Of a stretch of 64,000 bases of DNA, positions 50,746-63,298 are shown in pieces. How positions within the stretch are numbered: position 1 is the stretch's first letter; each line of letters opens with the position of its first letter. Origin of the DNA: Aphelocoma coerulescens (Eukaryota; Chordata; Aves; Passeriformes; Corvidae); NCBI RefSeq assembly GCF_041296385.1, contig NC_091014.1:20621578-20685577 (forward strand). The letters run 5' to 3'. The translations under genes were made by a program, and so were the position numbers. The notes below the pieces were generated by a model. The model did no database searches. It saw only the letters and a program-made list of their open reading frames with translations, and had not been told where the DNA came from.

Positions 50746-51111
50746 CCTCCTGACTCTTTGCCCCTGGTAACACTGAGCAATCTGGCTTGAGTGTGGTGTG
50801 TGAGTCCGCGCCTAAAGAGCTGCGTGGGTGAAAGGAATAAGCTTGCTGGAGTGCTGTACTGCACCCACCGGAATAATCCTTTGCTAGGGACGTTTCAGGG
50901 AAACGCAGCAACCCTTCACGAACCCACATACAGTGCATTATATATCTATATAGCTTCATTTTTGTCTTGAAAAACAAAAATATAAATAATAGATAACATT
51001 CTGTATTTTGAATACATAGTAAGACATGGAACTTACAAGGTATACATAAGCGTTTCTAGGAAAAGGAATAAATGTAACTGAGTGTGATTTCAAGTCAAGT
51101 CACGGATTCCC

Positions 51112-51163
51112 AGAATCATAGAACGGTAAAGTTGGAAGGGACCAGGGTGGATCATCAGCTTCT
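51112..51163 (-). mobile_element. CR1 LINE tail fragment, minus strand
   Basis: AGAATCATAGAACGG followed by GTTGGAAGGGACC and GATCATCAGCTTCT is the reverse complement of the CR1 3' end. Only about 50 bp remain, so this is an extreme 5' truncation or a remnant. The CR1 tail sits at the left side, so the element lies on the minus strand. Confidence 0.8.
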
Positions 51164-51165
51164 AG

Positions 51166-53793
51166 TGTTAATAACAGAGAAGTTTAAGCATCTAATAAAT
51201 CTAGATGTAAAATCATTTTTAAAACTGAAGAACTCATTATACAGTCTTAATAATGTATAAAGCTTCTAATCAGTGCTATCTAAATGACTAGTATTTGAAA
51301 ATAATTTTGTACCTTTGTCTTTTAAAAGCACATTAGTGTATTTGCATAGTTATGGAAGGCAGTTGCAAATTGATTACTCATTTTAAGAAAATGAGCAATA
51401 CGATTGTATCATATTTGAATCCTAAATCTAGGAATGCATTGATCAAGAATAGGATGGATTTTCAAGGACTTACATTAACTGCTCATCTTCCTACATATTA
51501 AATATGAGATTTCAAGGTAATAAAGATATGTTTGAGGCATGCAAGTGTCTCAAGTCAATAATATACACCTGTGGCCCTGTAAACTATGTTGCTCAAACTT
51601 TGGTGATATTCCAATGGAAACCTAAAACAAGTTTAAAAACTTGAAAAAATTTTCTAAAATTATCTCAATTTAACTAAAATGCCTACCTTACATTGTAAAT
51701 GTTTCAGAGTTTGTATTTTCACATGTGCACTTGCTCAGTGCTGACCAATGCTGGTGGGAGCTCCCACACACTGTGGGCTGCTGGGTGGGTGCAGTGTATT
51801 TCCCAGGCCATGGTGGCTGCCTGGGTGCTGGTGAGGTGCACCACTACACTGGACACAGTGGGGAACTAAGACTCAGCATCTGTTAGAGGTTTATAAAGCT
51901 TTTGTAGGGATGGAGCCTGCTCCCTCCAATGGCGTAAAATATGCCTGTTTCCACCTTTCAGATATTTAGATTCCTTGTTCTGAATGTCTCCATCTGAATT
52001 TCTCTTAATAATAAGATTTCCTTCTGAAATCATTGCAGGTTTCTTAGAGTGTTTATACCCTAAAGTTTTCAATGTATATTCTAATATTTAAGACCAGCTG
52101 TACAAGTTGAATCTGGAAATACAATGCATGATATATAATAGAAAAATCTACACAGAAGTGAGCATATGAATATATGCTCAATAATGTTAGATTATGGGAA
52201 CTCCTTTTCTTCAAATGAGAGTTTACCTAACTGACCAGATTTAGGGCTAATGACATTTCATTTTCATGGCTTCACTTCAAGAGTATCAGGTGTATTACAC
52301 TACATTCCTGGTGGAGTTTGTTATCTTTTCAACTTCTTGCAATTTGCACAGCACAAGGTGGCTTTTGATCAAAAACTGCATGAAGGCATTGAAGCAAGGA
52401 ATTTGTTAAGTTGAATACCAAAAATAGTACTTTTTTTTTCCCAAAATACAGGAAGGCATATCGCCAGCAATCTGCTATTGCAGAACCTTTCTGAAGATAA
52501 CAATTCAAACTACAGTGAAATTAAGAAAGTATTTCCCAATTGTGTTCATTCTAAATGTATGTATATTTATATGATAATCGCCATAAAAGTCAAAGAAAAA
52601 AAACCCACAACATTTAGAATTTATAACTCTTAATTAAAAACCTTTTTGATGGAAAAATGGTTTAATGAACTAACAAGTATAAGACAGCTATAAGTACACA
52701 TATAATAGTTATAAATAAGATCAGTTTTTGCCTGAATAAAACTTCCATAATCTCTTTAGAGAGAAGATAATGTTATATGAGCTCACATTTCACATACATC
52801 ATATTAGAAAGTTAAAGCTGTCATTTACAAGGAAGCAAGGCACTTTCTCAGTATAATGAATTTTGATATTTATATCTCTAATTTCTCTTTTAAGTTTTTA
52901 AATCTTTTTGTTTCTTCACCTCTGAAATTGTTAGCTTTAGAAGAAAGAAAATTGAACATTCTAGGACCTGTTAGCTGTTTTGTCATAAAAAGGGGTGAAA
53001 ACCCAAACAGGATCTGTGGGTTTTGGATAATCAGTTGTAGGTATCTATAGGCAAAATACTGGAATACACTGAACCTGCATAATTGTATTTGTGTACTTGT
53101 GAAGAGATCACCTCACAAGACATCCATCCAACACAAAAGCTACAAATACTAGCACAAAGAAACCAACTCCACCTCACTCAGCTCTGCCGTGGCTGAACTC
53201 AGAATTCAGTGGAATTTTTCCCAGTATTTTAAGATGTCTATACTCTTCATAGCAGTCCATGCACTCCTGTACCTCTAATGTAGTGAGCTCTAGTTACTTG
53301 ATTTCAAAATTTACAATAAAGCACTTCTGCAAAATCTATGCTATCAGTCCTTGACATGCTGAAGGCAATACTGTATCATATGGCATTTTACCTTCAAGTG
53401 CTCTTTACAGCTGAGTAAATCACAAGACATGATACTGCTAAAGCCCAACCACAGAATTATCCCACTAGTCTTTGAGGAAGCAAAGTTTTACTTCCAGTAT
53501 CTATATGTGAAAAAAATAGTCCACAGTGACACCACATTCTGTATCCAGAGAGTAATACAGAATTTCTTCATTAGTAACAAACACTTATTTATAGAGGAGT
53601 AAAGACTCATAGTGCATACCCAGAAAGGTCAGAAGCAAACAGCTTGGACAGGTTCTCAAAATATATATTTCATCTGCCTACATCAAGGTAAGGCCTCTAC
53701 TAAATGGGACTTCAAATAAATCATATTTTAGTTATTAGAGTGAAGTCAGACATTTAATTTACCAAAATCTGAATATTGATCTAATATCAATAT
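51166..53793. other. AT-rich sequence with a hairpin-rich patch
   Basis: No gene or mobile element is recognised. A GC-richer patch at about 51740-51860 contains several inverted repeats, listed next. Elsewhere only short chance frames occur. Confidence 0.5.
51754..51825. repeat. Cluster of inverted repeats (possible hairpins)
   Basis: Three inverted pairs follow each other. GTGGGAGCTCCCAC at 51754-51767 is a perfect 14-bp palindrome. ACACTG at 51768-51773 pairs with CAGTGT at 51792-51797. CCCAGGC at 51802-51808 pairs with GCCTGGG at 51819-51825. The sequence continues with GGTG/CACC-type self-complementarity to about 51860. The patch is much richer in GC than its surroundings. A structured RNA, an old repeat or chance are all possible; there is no gene context. 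Confidence 0.7.
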
Positions 53794-53798
53794 CCAAC
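53794..53798 (+). repeat. Target-site duplication CCAAC, left copy
   Basis: Five bases before the TG edge of the LTR, repeated exactly at 54240-54244. Confidence 0.75.
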
Positions 53799-54239
53799 TG
53801 AGACAGACAAAAACTCTCCAACAGTTTAAAGTTAGAAAGTGTATGTTTTATTTGGCGCCAGGCACTGCGTGGGATGGCTCCCTAAGACGCAGGCCCTGAT
53901 ACAAGCAAACATGATACCTTTTATTTCCAAATATTATGAATATCCAAAATACAAATGCATATTCATAGTGTTGACACCTCCTATTCTCCACTTCGTATGG
54001 AAATGAGCTTAAATGTCATTAAGCATGCGTAGTGTGTGCCCTGAATGGAGTCAGTGGTCTTGAATTGGGTCAGTGGTCCTAAGGAAGATGAAGTAACTCA
54101 TCTTCCTCACTTTGACCTTTTTGCCTTTCTGAGTTTTAACAATCCTAATTACTTTAGTGACCTCTAAGTTTCCTCTTGCATGACTTTTGGACGGGCTCCC
54201 ACAAAGAGAGGAAATTGGTAATTGTCTTTATTCTATACA
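53799..54239 (-). mobile_element. Solo LTR, 441 bp, minus strand, 5-bp target duplication
   Basis: The segment opens TGAGACAGAC and closes TTCTATACA on the plus strand and is flanked by CCAAC. Read on the minus strand, an AATAAA at 53847-53852 (within GCGCCAAATAAAAC) lies about 50 bp before the 3' end, giving the orientation. The upstream part is a moderately AT-rich U3. No internal retroviral sequence adjoins it, so it is a solo LTR. The 5-bp duplication fits ERVL or ERV1. The edges rest on the duplication plus TG/CA, and the family was not assigned. Confidence 0.75.
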
Positions 54240-54244
54240 CCAAC
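54240..54244 (+). repeat. Target-site duplication CCAAC, right copy
   Basis: An exact repeat of 53794-53798, directly after the CA edge of the LTR. Confidence 0.75.
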
Positions 54245-57200
54245 TTATCAATGTTTCTGCTCCTTATTCTAAGCACAGCTAAACAAACATGCAAATGACA
54301 GATCATCAGTTATTTGGTAATCAGTTACTAACATCTAAAACTCTATTTCAGGTCCAGCTCTCCTAACTATTTTGATTAACCCTCACTGGGCCCAAGCCTA
54401 CAACTGAAATCCCAAGCCTATGACTAAAATCTTTATGTTTCCTCTAAATCTATGTTTCACCTTCTGTATGCAAAGTACTTAATTTCTAAACATTTTTGAT
54501 GCTTTCCTCAATAAGTGGCAGAACAGAACATCTTCCTACAATATGCTCCATTGTTTGTGTAAATCAATTTTGGTATAAGACCCAAGGGAACTATTTTCAG
54601 TTAATTATTTACTCAGCTAATGAAGCTCCTTTTTGTTGATGAACAAGCTAATTTTTGCATATCTGCTTCACTTAAGCATTTATGCAACCTCCATTACAGT
54701 AGTATCAGAACAAGTCACAGTCTTTTAAAACATACTTATTGTCATAACACACTGGTCTACAAAGCACCATATTTGAAATGCCTTAAAACATTATCAGTAT
54801 TACTAGTATGTAGTATCCCCAGTGGTGAACAACAATCCCTGAGTTATTCCTAGTCTCTCCTTGCATCGTACTTAGCAGATGCTAAATTCAATTATCCAGA
54901 GGTAAGAGTATAATTCCATCTAGATGGTCTGTCATTCTCCCTGGCCTTTAGAACCACTCCACAAAAGTGCAGCTTTTCTCTTGTAATATCTGAACATGAC
55001 TTAAGTGGTTCAAATGGCCACAATCACCTGTGATCTCATCTACATTGACCATAATGGTAGTTTTAGCACCTTGGTCACAGAGAACCTCTAAAGGGAGGCA
55101 TATGGCATCTCAGTCATAACCCTCTGTCCTAAGTAGGTTTGGGGCACATTTCTGAACACAGGTGGCTACCAAATTATTGTCCTTGGTCAGGTGTTGTTTC
55201 TTTATATTTGCTTGTTTAAGAAACTGCTAATTTTGTCTGGAAATTAAGCCATTAAGGGAGTCTAAAAATAGAAACATCCAAAACCAAACCTTTAAGTTCT
55301 AACAATGTTATCTCCTACTCATACTGAGAAACCTGTTATCTAAATCCTATTATTTCCACTTAGAACAGACTACTATGGACATCTTATGCAAATGAGATAA
55401 AGACTCGTTCTACTTTCCTTCTTTTCCAGTTGTTAAACATATTTTTAGACTGCTGAAGACATTTTCAAATTTTGTATTGCTGTAATTACAGATACATTTG
55501 AAATATCAACATCTGAATTTTTGTTTAATTTAAGGTAATTAAGTAAATAGGTTAAAAAGTCAATAATTTCTGAATACTTAGCCAAGTCTAAAGTTGGATT
55601 TTTTTTTCCAAACCTGTTTTTAGTTGCCCAAGCCTGCCCCAGTGCTCGTAATCATTAGAGATCACAGGTCAAATTACAGTAGTTGAAAGACAAAAAGTGA
55701 AAGAAATCCAGGGGGTTGGACATATCACATAAAAACAAACAAAAAAATGTATTTGGAAGAGTCTCTAAAGTTTTAGGACAGCAAGTCCCATTGAAATCCA
55801 TGACAAATTTCTTTCTCAATCCTTCTCAGTTTTTCCTGATTGTCTACCCAGGATTGCAGTCAATAGACTCAAATTTCTATTCACAATGTATGTAAAAGTG
55901 CAAAATAATCAAATCAAGAAACAAATTTGAGGACTCTGAAGAATTCATGTTAGAAAATACCATGCTAGTGAAACACCACAGTGCAAGGGAAACAGAACCT
56001 GAAGTTTTAATAATGAAAAACACAGACATAATAAAATGGAAAGTTTTATATCTGCAGGAATCCTGAGCAAAGCATAAGCGCACTTACACTTTTCTATGTG
56101 TTTCCATGGAGTTTATGCTTCACTCAATCTATAATTTTGTGCCATGTCAACAGCAATGATCTCTTCTTTCTAACTTATTTTAGATGTGGTGACCTAGACT
56201 TGGAAATAAATGTCCCACCATTTGCAGGACTTTAAGAAGATGTGAAGTAGACTCACTGCATCCTGCAGGCCAGAGGCCTTCAAAACTCATCTCTAAAAAA
56301 TGAAGAAACATCTTGGGAAAACAGCCTTCAAGAAGAGCTGAGAAGAGCATCCTAAATGGGCTCAGCTTAACTGCACTTCAAAATACATGTTCTTCAATTG
56401 TTGACAAACAAACCAGTCCAGAAAAACCAGTCCACTGCTTTATTTGTAGCTGACTAGTGGATTCTCTTGTGAATAGCTGAGGGTTAATAGTGTGCATCTT
56501 TTAAGATTGTAACCAGTGAAAAGAAAATAAGGACATTACTAGGAGATAAAATAGTAGGGAAATGTAGTATCTTTTGTACAAAGATTCCACTGACAACCAT
56601 TAGCATTATTATTTGTGCCAACCAGGAAATGACTATCATTTTAGATACTGTTTGACAGCTCTGATTTATTCCTGGAGAACTCAGCTTCATTCTTACCAAT
56701 TAACATAGCAGATCCATAACCAGCCTTAGACATGCCATGTCTATTCACAGGGGATTATCTATAAGCCATTTATTCCACGTCTGTCCATTCAAAGTAGCTG
56801 TATTTTCTGCAAGATTACAGCCTCTCAACATTACTCTAAAACCAGTCACCAAATACTAAAGCCATTCTCCCCTGCTGAAACCTTGTAGAAAAGAGAACGA
56901 TATGATTTATTTAGCAAATGTACCTTTCACCAGCTGCAAACATATTTTCTGTACAGCAAGTAGTCTCAGATCTCTCAAGAAAAGCAATTTCCCTTCTCTC
57001 TTTCTCCTTCTCTCTCTGCCTCTCTCTCCCCTTTCTTCATCTGTCTCTCTCTCCTCGCTGCAGCTCCCAAAACACACACACAATACCCACATCCACACAC
57101 ACCCCAAGAGCAACACCAAAGTAATTTATGGACAGGAACAGAAAAATTTGCCCTGCAATTAACAATACTGATTTGTATTTACAGCATCGGTCACCCCAAA

Positions 57201-58605
57201 GAAATCTATGGCACTATAAAAGTCTGTTACTTTTTCTATATCAATGAATTATTTCACCTAACAAGACCTGCTGTGAGATGGTTCTTGGCAGGCATATAAC
57301 AGGATTCAGTGATATTATTCAACTCTTATCAGACTGAAAGTGGAGAACATGATATTCCATCTCCTTGAAACATTAGGAAGATAGATTTTACATAGCTTCA
57401 CTGGCATCTAGGAAAGTCATTTATAGGATCAAAAGTGATTCGGTGCCCACAGTCCCTGGCTGTTGCATGGTAACTCCAAAGGACCTTCAACAACGGTGGT
57501 GTATATCCTTGCCCCAGATGATGTCCTGCATTGTTCCCTGTGTAGCAAACTAAACTTTTCCTAACAATTCATTTAGAACTGTTTAGCAAAATTTGACAAC
57601 ATTGTAGTTTCTCTGGGCTCCTCGGTGTTCGTGAAGATGAGCCTCTCTTTTTTAATCACATAACAACATACAGGGATGAAGTAATTCATCTTGGCTGATA
57701 CAAGGAACTTTGTTAGAGCTAAGATTTCTTTTAGTTTTCAGTTACTGTTATATAAGTAGACCCAAATGTCATTTCGAAACACAGTCTGGTCCTGTGACAT
57801 GGGAAACCTAAATGCAGCCCAAGCTATTTTGCATATACTAAACCCTTGTGGACTCAGAGCTGAGTAAAAACCCTGCATAGAATCCAAGGTGGGGCTAGCA
57901 ATGATCTTTCATACACAATTATATGGGTCATGAACCATTTGGTTCTTCCTATATACCAGACTGTCACACTGTCATTACAAGCACAATACAGCCACATTTC
58001 TGCCTTACACATTATTATCACATTATAATCACTATGCATACACCTAAAGATGCTATATTTTCTTGTTTTATTTTGGTGCAAAGTAGCCATGTGACTCCCT
58101 TCATATTCAAACAACTAATATTCTTGCTCTGATACTCTTCTAATTGTGTCCATCGTGTGCAGAAGGAGGATCATCATGTGTTTGATTACTGTATTCACAT
58201 ATCAACAGAGAGTAAAAGGTTATTTACCTATCTGCATCTAATTATTCACAGTACATTATTATTCACAAGTACACTATTAGCATGCCACTTCCAAAGTGTG
58301 TAAAGGAAAGTGTGGAAAAGAATCACAACCCTGAGTCCTTTCACATCTACGGAGTGGATGATGGTAGCACACCTGACTACAGTAGAAAAAAAGGACAGAG
58401 AGTTGTTTAACCCATGTAGACAGATGATCTCAAAGAGCTGTTTATAAAAAAAGCAAATTCTCTTTGCTCTTCAAACCCTTGCTTTTACATTTCGTTCTAG
58501 TTACTAAAAATGCACTTCTTAAAAGACTGCAGGCATGGGCTCACAGTCTACTTGACAAATAAATGCATTCATTCCAAATCAAGCATCCAAACACATCCCA
58601 AAACC
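54245..58605. other. AT-rich unique sequence, no gene seen
   Basis: Apart from a low-complexity CT-rich and CA-rich stretch at 56991-57104, no repeat or gene is recognised. Reading frames stay below 90 codons. Confidence 0.55.
56991..57104 (+). repeat. Low-complexity CT-rich then CA-rich stretch
   Basis: A pyrimidine-rich segment (mostly TC and CTT units, about 56991-57055) is followed after GCTGCAG by a CA-rich segment (57071-57104). Low-complexity simple sequence; the overlapping frames are artefacts. Confidence 0.85.
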
Positions 58606-58611
58606 TTCATC

Positions 58612-59234
58612 TGTGGTGGCCAGTGGGCCCGTGTTATCAAGGACCAAAGATTCAGCTGGTGGGACGGTCTCTAGTCCCCATAGATCCTCCCCAGATTAGG
58701 TTGAACAGAAAAGGCTTCTCCCAGGATGCTTTCTTCTGTTATGGTAATCTACCCCAGTTCTGTGTTCCTGGCTGGCTGTTGGCTGCCCTGCCCCTTGCTA
58801 CCTTATATGTTCCATGCCATAGAAAGGTCTCCACTCCCTGTTCCCCCATTGGCCCTTGCCCCATTGCCACTCCCCCAGAGCTCCCCATTGGCTCTCATTC
58901 CCTAGTCCCACCTGCGTACTGCCCCCGTGCCCTCAGATCATTAGGACATGAGTATAGGAGCTTGCTCTGCTCCTATACTTAAACCTGGACCCTCCATTGT
59001 TTTTTGTCTTTGCCTCTTGACTCCTTCACGATGTCGATGCAGTAAACCTCCATCTGTGGAACTCTATACAGAGCCCCTTCCTGCCTCTTTGACATCGACC
59101 CATATTACTGAAGCTGTCCGTGCGTGTGTGAGTGTGTGCTGGTCCTGCCGAGCGGCTTCGCTAGCAAGACGCTTTTGGAACATCGCAGCACCTCACACTC
59201 TGGCACAGAAGCCATGGAGCCCGGGCTAGCGATA
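58612..59234 (+). mobile_element. Solo LTR related to the one at 50.4 kb, older copy
   Basis: This GC-richer block shares the order and several motifs of the 50.4-kb LTR: CCATTGGCTC boxes, the 25-bp anchor at 58916-58940 (23 of 25 identical), a decayed TATA region (CTATACTTAAACC near 58974), a decayed polyadenylation signal AGTAAA at 59041-59046 before CCTCC, and a CGCAGCACCTCACAC end region like CGCAGCAACCCTTCAC. The hexamer TTCATC flanks both edges (58606-58611 and 59235-59240) and may be the target duplication; the right LTR end would then be GATA, a mutated CA. The decayed signals indicate an older insertion. The 139-codon frame at 58563-58982 is an LTR artefact. Confidence 0.75.
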
Positions 59235-59240
59235 TTCATC

Positions 59241-62200
59241 ATATGTAATAAATGTCCCTATCAGACAAGTGTCAGTTGTTTGAGGGTTCTTTTATACTTT
59301 CTTTTAGAGGTAGGTAAAAAATGTCTCTGTTCCCCCTCCCTTATTATTTGGAAATGTTCATTTAGGAGCCTATATACATCAACCCCTCATGATTGCATGA
59401 GATGAGCAAGGTCTGGACACGTCTTTGTTTTGGACTTGATCTGTGTGCAACCACAGTATCACTTACAAACATATTTTAATTCACAAGTGACAAAATCTGT
59501 AATCGTTCACCCTTTTGTCACCATGATACCTGACCACAAATCATCAGTTCACTTAAAAAATTACCTTACAATATAAACTTAACCTGACTTCAATTGCTTC
59601 AATAAAATCTGTATTAAAAGAGTTCAAGCACAAAATTTCAGCTTGCAGGGCAACACAGGCACTGCAGGTACTACAGGAAGTCACAGTGTTTAAGATTGCA
59701 TCTGAGCATACTAATTGAGCTCTACAGCTACTTCTGCCTAGTTATTAAAATACATAATAAATCCATTAGAAAAACATTTTGTTTTCTTGACAAAATTGTA
59801 AGCATCAATTATACAATACTATATTATATAAATGGCAAAAGATTATTAGACAAAATTGTTCAGTGAAAAAAATTGAACCTCTTTGTTACAGTTCCTTCAA
59901 GTCAAACTCTAGAGCAGACAAAATAATTGTAAGTTTATTTCTAGAAGTCTCAGCAAAGTGTCAAAGTGAAATAACCTTAGTAACCCTTTTAGAAGGCAAA
60001 TCTTACATTCAGCAATAGTAAAAACTAATATTCACATATTATCAAAGACAATTGCTAACATAACCCATAAAAAGACTCCTAAGTACATCAAAATACCACT
60101 CAAAAGAGGAAGGCACTTCAGACTGTCATATGAGTATCTCTGTTGTCCTAAATGGGACTACCCAGGCACATGGTTCAGAATAATTTAGGAAAATCTATAT
60201 ATGTCATATCTAAATTTTCAGTGGCATTTTAAACAGAAATTAATAAAAAAATTACAAATATTTTACCAGAATTGAGGTTTGTTCCTTAAGAAGACCGATA
60301 ATCTGAAGAGTCGTAAAACTACCTTCATCTAGTGAATTCAGGTGATCCTAATAGGTATTGCTGAGAGGTGAATTACATTCAGCTGGCTAAATTAGATTTC
60401 CCACTGCATCCCCACTTTAGGTCTTTTATTTAGTGAATAGTAAGGTACAGAGAAAATTTCTGTTTGCTTACTTGCCTCTTCTGCTTTTAGTGGCTAGCAG
60501 AAAGAAGGATGTCTGTGCACCTGATGTAACCACTGTTTGTTGTGGCCATGTGATTAGAAAACACTGATAGAATCACTTCTGTATCAGTGAAGGGAAGAGG
60601 AGCGACACAATGGGCATGCTCCACCTATTCACTAGTAACCCTGAGTCACAGTGGAAACTGCACATACTGACAAGCCTTGGAGCACTCTCATACATCCCTC
60701 TGTGTAGTCCAGGGCAGTATTCCTCAAAACAGATGGCTGCCTCAATTCTTGCAGCCACTATCAGGATTTCAAAGGTGGCAGGAAAATGAGGAGTATACAG
60801 AGGTATGTGGAATCACTTGCACAGAAGCTCAGTGAGAATTGAAGAATCTAAGAATCTGAATTTCTCTATTGTGTATCTGCACAAACCTCCACTTGTGGTT
60901 ACATTTGGAGCAGTGATCTTATGAAGGAGCATGGTCAGAGGGGCCCTTGGGGAAAAAAAAAAAAAAAAAAAAACATAATTTTTAAAAATTGTAAAACTAT
61001 TTTACCAGTCACAGCATCCAAACTTAAAGTTAAATCGAAGATGTAATGGTCTGAAAAGTGTGAATGGAACAGCAGTTGGCAGCTTTTCTGATTCCAATTG
61101 GAGCATGTCCAAATCGTGTAGGCAATGCTCCATGAAACCCACCAAACTGAGGTTTCATACCTTCAGGTGATATGTAAGAGCCAGCATACATAGTATATAA
61201 CCCAATCCTCCTGAGGAGACTGTAAAAATACAAACTCTGCTTCTCAGAAAAAGACATTAGAAAGGCTTGTTTGAACTTCTGTCCAAATTCTGACCCCGAG
61301 CTCTCTTAGAATGTATGGATGTTGGATATTGTGTGGTTTAGTGAAAAGCAAACTTGTTATTACTTCTTGGACTAAGAGATATGCAATAAAATATATGTTC
61401 CACATGGAACAGTTTCATTTTGGAAGCCTTTGTCACCGGGTGGGTGAAAACACAAGGGAACTCCTCATCATTGAAAAAAGCCAGAGCAAACAGTGCTACC
61501 AACTGTTATGAAGTTCAATGTTTCAGAGGCAGCCCTTGGTCCAAGAACACCCTACAGTACTGCTGGACCAGAACCTCAGTCGGGGCCCCTTGGTTACCTC
61601 TTATATATCTGTACAGACATTGCTGAGTATGAAAACCTGTGAAGTGTTTCTACAGAAATCAAGGAGATTTTTGAAACTACTCTGGTGTTGGGTACGTCTG
61701 CCTACAAAAGTTCTTTGGGAACTAAAACTAGAAAAATCACCAAAAATAGAAAATATTTTAAGACAAAAAAACTAAAGATAGGCAAAAGTTTCCATTTCAA
61801 AAGTTGGCATGGTTAGGATTTGGTGTTCAAAGGACAGAATTTGACAGAAGAGAAAGAATTTCTGATCATTTGAATTATTTTAATGAAAGAGTTCCTCCTT
61901 AAAAAAATTGCATTCGTAAATGATAAAATTCCATAATGTTTAACATAATCTTTGAATATACAATAAAACATTAAGAATGCCTGAGCCAAGAAGTCTACAG
62001 CGAGTGTATAATTGACTCACAGTTTGGTTAAAATTGCGGTTATAATACTGAGATAAACAGAAAATTAGAATTGAAAGAGAACTCCAGCAGTAGCCTAGTC
62101 CTTGACTTAGCGAGATTGCTTAAACACCCTGACACATCTCAAATGCAGAAGTGCTCCAAGAACTGTGACAGTTCAATTCACTTTTCCACTTCAATACTTC

Positions 62201-62849
62201 ACAGAGTAGTGAGAAAGTATGACTAGTATGTGCATTTTTGTAAGTCAAGAATGGCAGAATAATTTAGTGCCTCACAGCAGTCTGGAAACTCTTTTAGAAA
62301 AATAATTCCATAAAGTGCTTATTTGATCAAATTCTCTATTTATTTTTGCTCTGTTCATTATCCACTGTGGCATAATTATACACACCCAGACTACTTTGTT
62401 ATGACACTACTGACCACTGTGCTAATAAGATGTAGCAAACAATCTGTTTACTCTCAAACTCATTTTGAGCAATTTACAGTAATTCAGTGTTATAAATCAT
62501 GTTGTAGCGTTCTGAATGCATAAAGCCCACGCACTTCAGAAGACAGCCTATACTTTATCCAAGTTACAGCTGCTTGACTCAGTAATTATAAAATGGAAAT
62601 GTACATCATGCAGACTGTAGGTGCATCAGTGCATCTTTTTTTAAGGGAAGTACTCCAAAACATGATTGTGGAGATAAAGTAAATAGCCAGAAGTTATATT
62701 ATAACACTCTTCAACTGGAAACAAGCTAGTTAAATTCTAGGTGAAGAGTAAAGTACACCTGTAGTTGTCTCCTTCCACAGGTATACGCAGACCTGCTCTT
62801 TGCAAACATTCATCTGGCTGAACAGAAGGTTTTGACTGCAACATGGGAA
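59241..62849. other. AT-rich sequence, no supported gene
   Basis: The only clear feature is an A21 run at 60953-60973. Minus-strand frames at 60573-60758 and 61030-61257 look slightly protein-like in composition, but no family is recognised and no splice context is convincing. Confidence 0.5.
60953..60973 (+). repeat. A21 homopolymer run
   Basis: Twenty-one consecutive A residues. There is no AATAAA in the 170 bp before it and no recognisable coding remnant, so a processed-pseudogene tail is not supported. It may simply be a poly-A microsatellite. Confidence 0.9.
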
Positions 62850-63298
62850 AAAAAAAAGGAGAGTTTATGACCTTTGCAAGAAGGGGCAGGCAACTTAGCC
62901 TAACTACAAGGATGTTGTGAGGTTATGCAGGGACAATCAAAAGGGACAAAGTCCAGCTAGAAATTAAACTGGCCACTGCCATAAAAGACAATAAAACTGT
63001 TTCTATAAATCCAAGACCAACAAAAGGAGGGCTGAGGAGAATCTCCATCCTTTGCTGGACACGGGGAAACATAGTGACAAAGGATGAGGAAAAGGCTGAG
63101 GTATTTAATGCCTTCTTTGCCTCAGACTTTAACACTCTTCTGTGGGTACCCAGGCCCCTGAGCTGGAAAACAGTGATGGAGAGAAGAATGAAGCCTCCAT
63201 ATTACAAGAGTAAATGGCCAATGACCTGCTATGCCACTTAGACACAAGTCTCTGGGGCTGAAAGGGATCCATCCCAGCATATTGAGTGAGCTGGGAAA

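Larger units (their letters stand above)
50383..50939 (+). mobile_element. Solo LTR with TATA box and polyadenylation signal
   Basis: A GC-richer block in AT-rich DNA has the order expected of an LTR: a U3 with CCATTGGCTC (CCAAT-type) boxes, TATAAAA at 50674-50680, then AATAAA at 50740-50745, then a U5 that ends near CACGAACCCACA (50928) or slightly later. The heptamer ATATATC occurs on both sides (50376-50382 and 50940-50946) and may be the target duplication, but in AT-rich DNA this is weak and the LTR would then not end in CA. The motifs are intact, so promoter activity is possible. The 25-bp segment 50621-50645 matches 58916-58940 at 23 positions, linking the two LTRs. The 152-codon minus frame at 50519-50977 is an LTR shadow. 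Confidence 0.85.

Noticed and set aside
50519..50977. 152-codon minus-strand frame
   Set aside because: It runs antisense through the solo LTR, across its TATA box and polyadenylation signal, and out into flanking DNA.
58563..58982. 139-codon plus-strand frame, Pro-rich
   Set aside because: It starts in flanking DNA and continues into the U3 of a solo LTR, where C-rich composition keeps it open.
60780..60973. Processed pseudogene ending in the A21 run
   Set aside because: No AATAAA before the run, no recognisable coding remnant and no flanking duplication that I could find.
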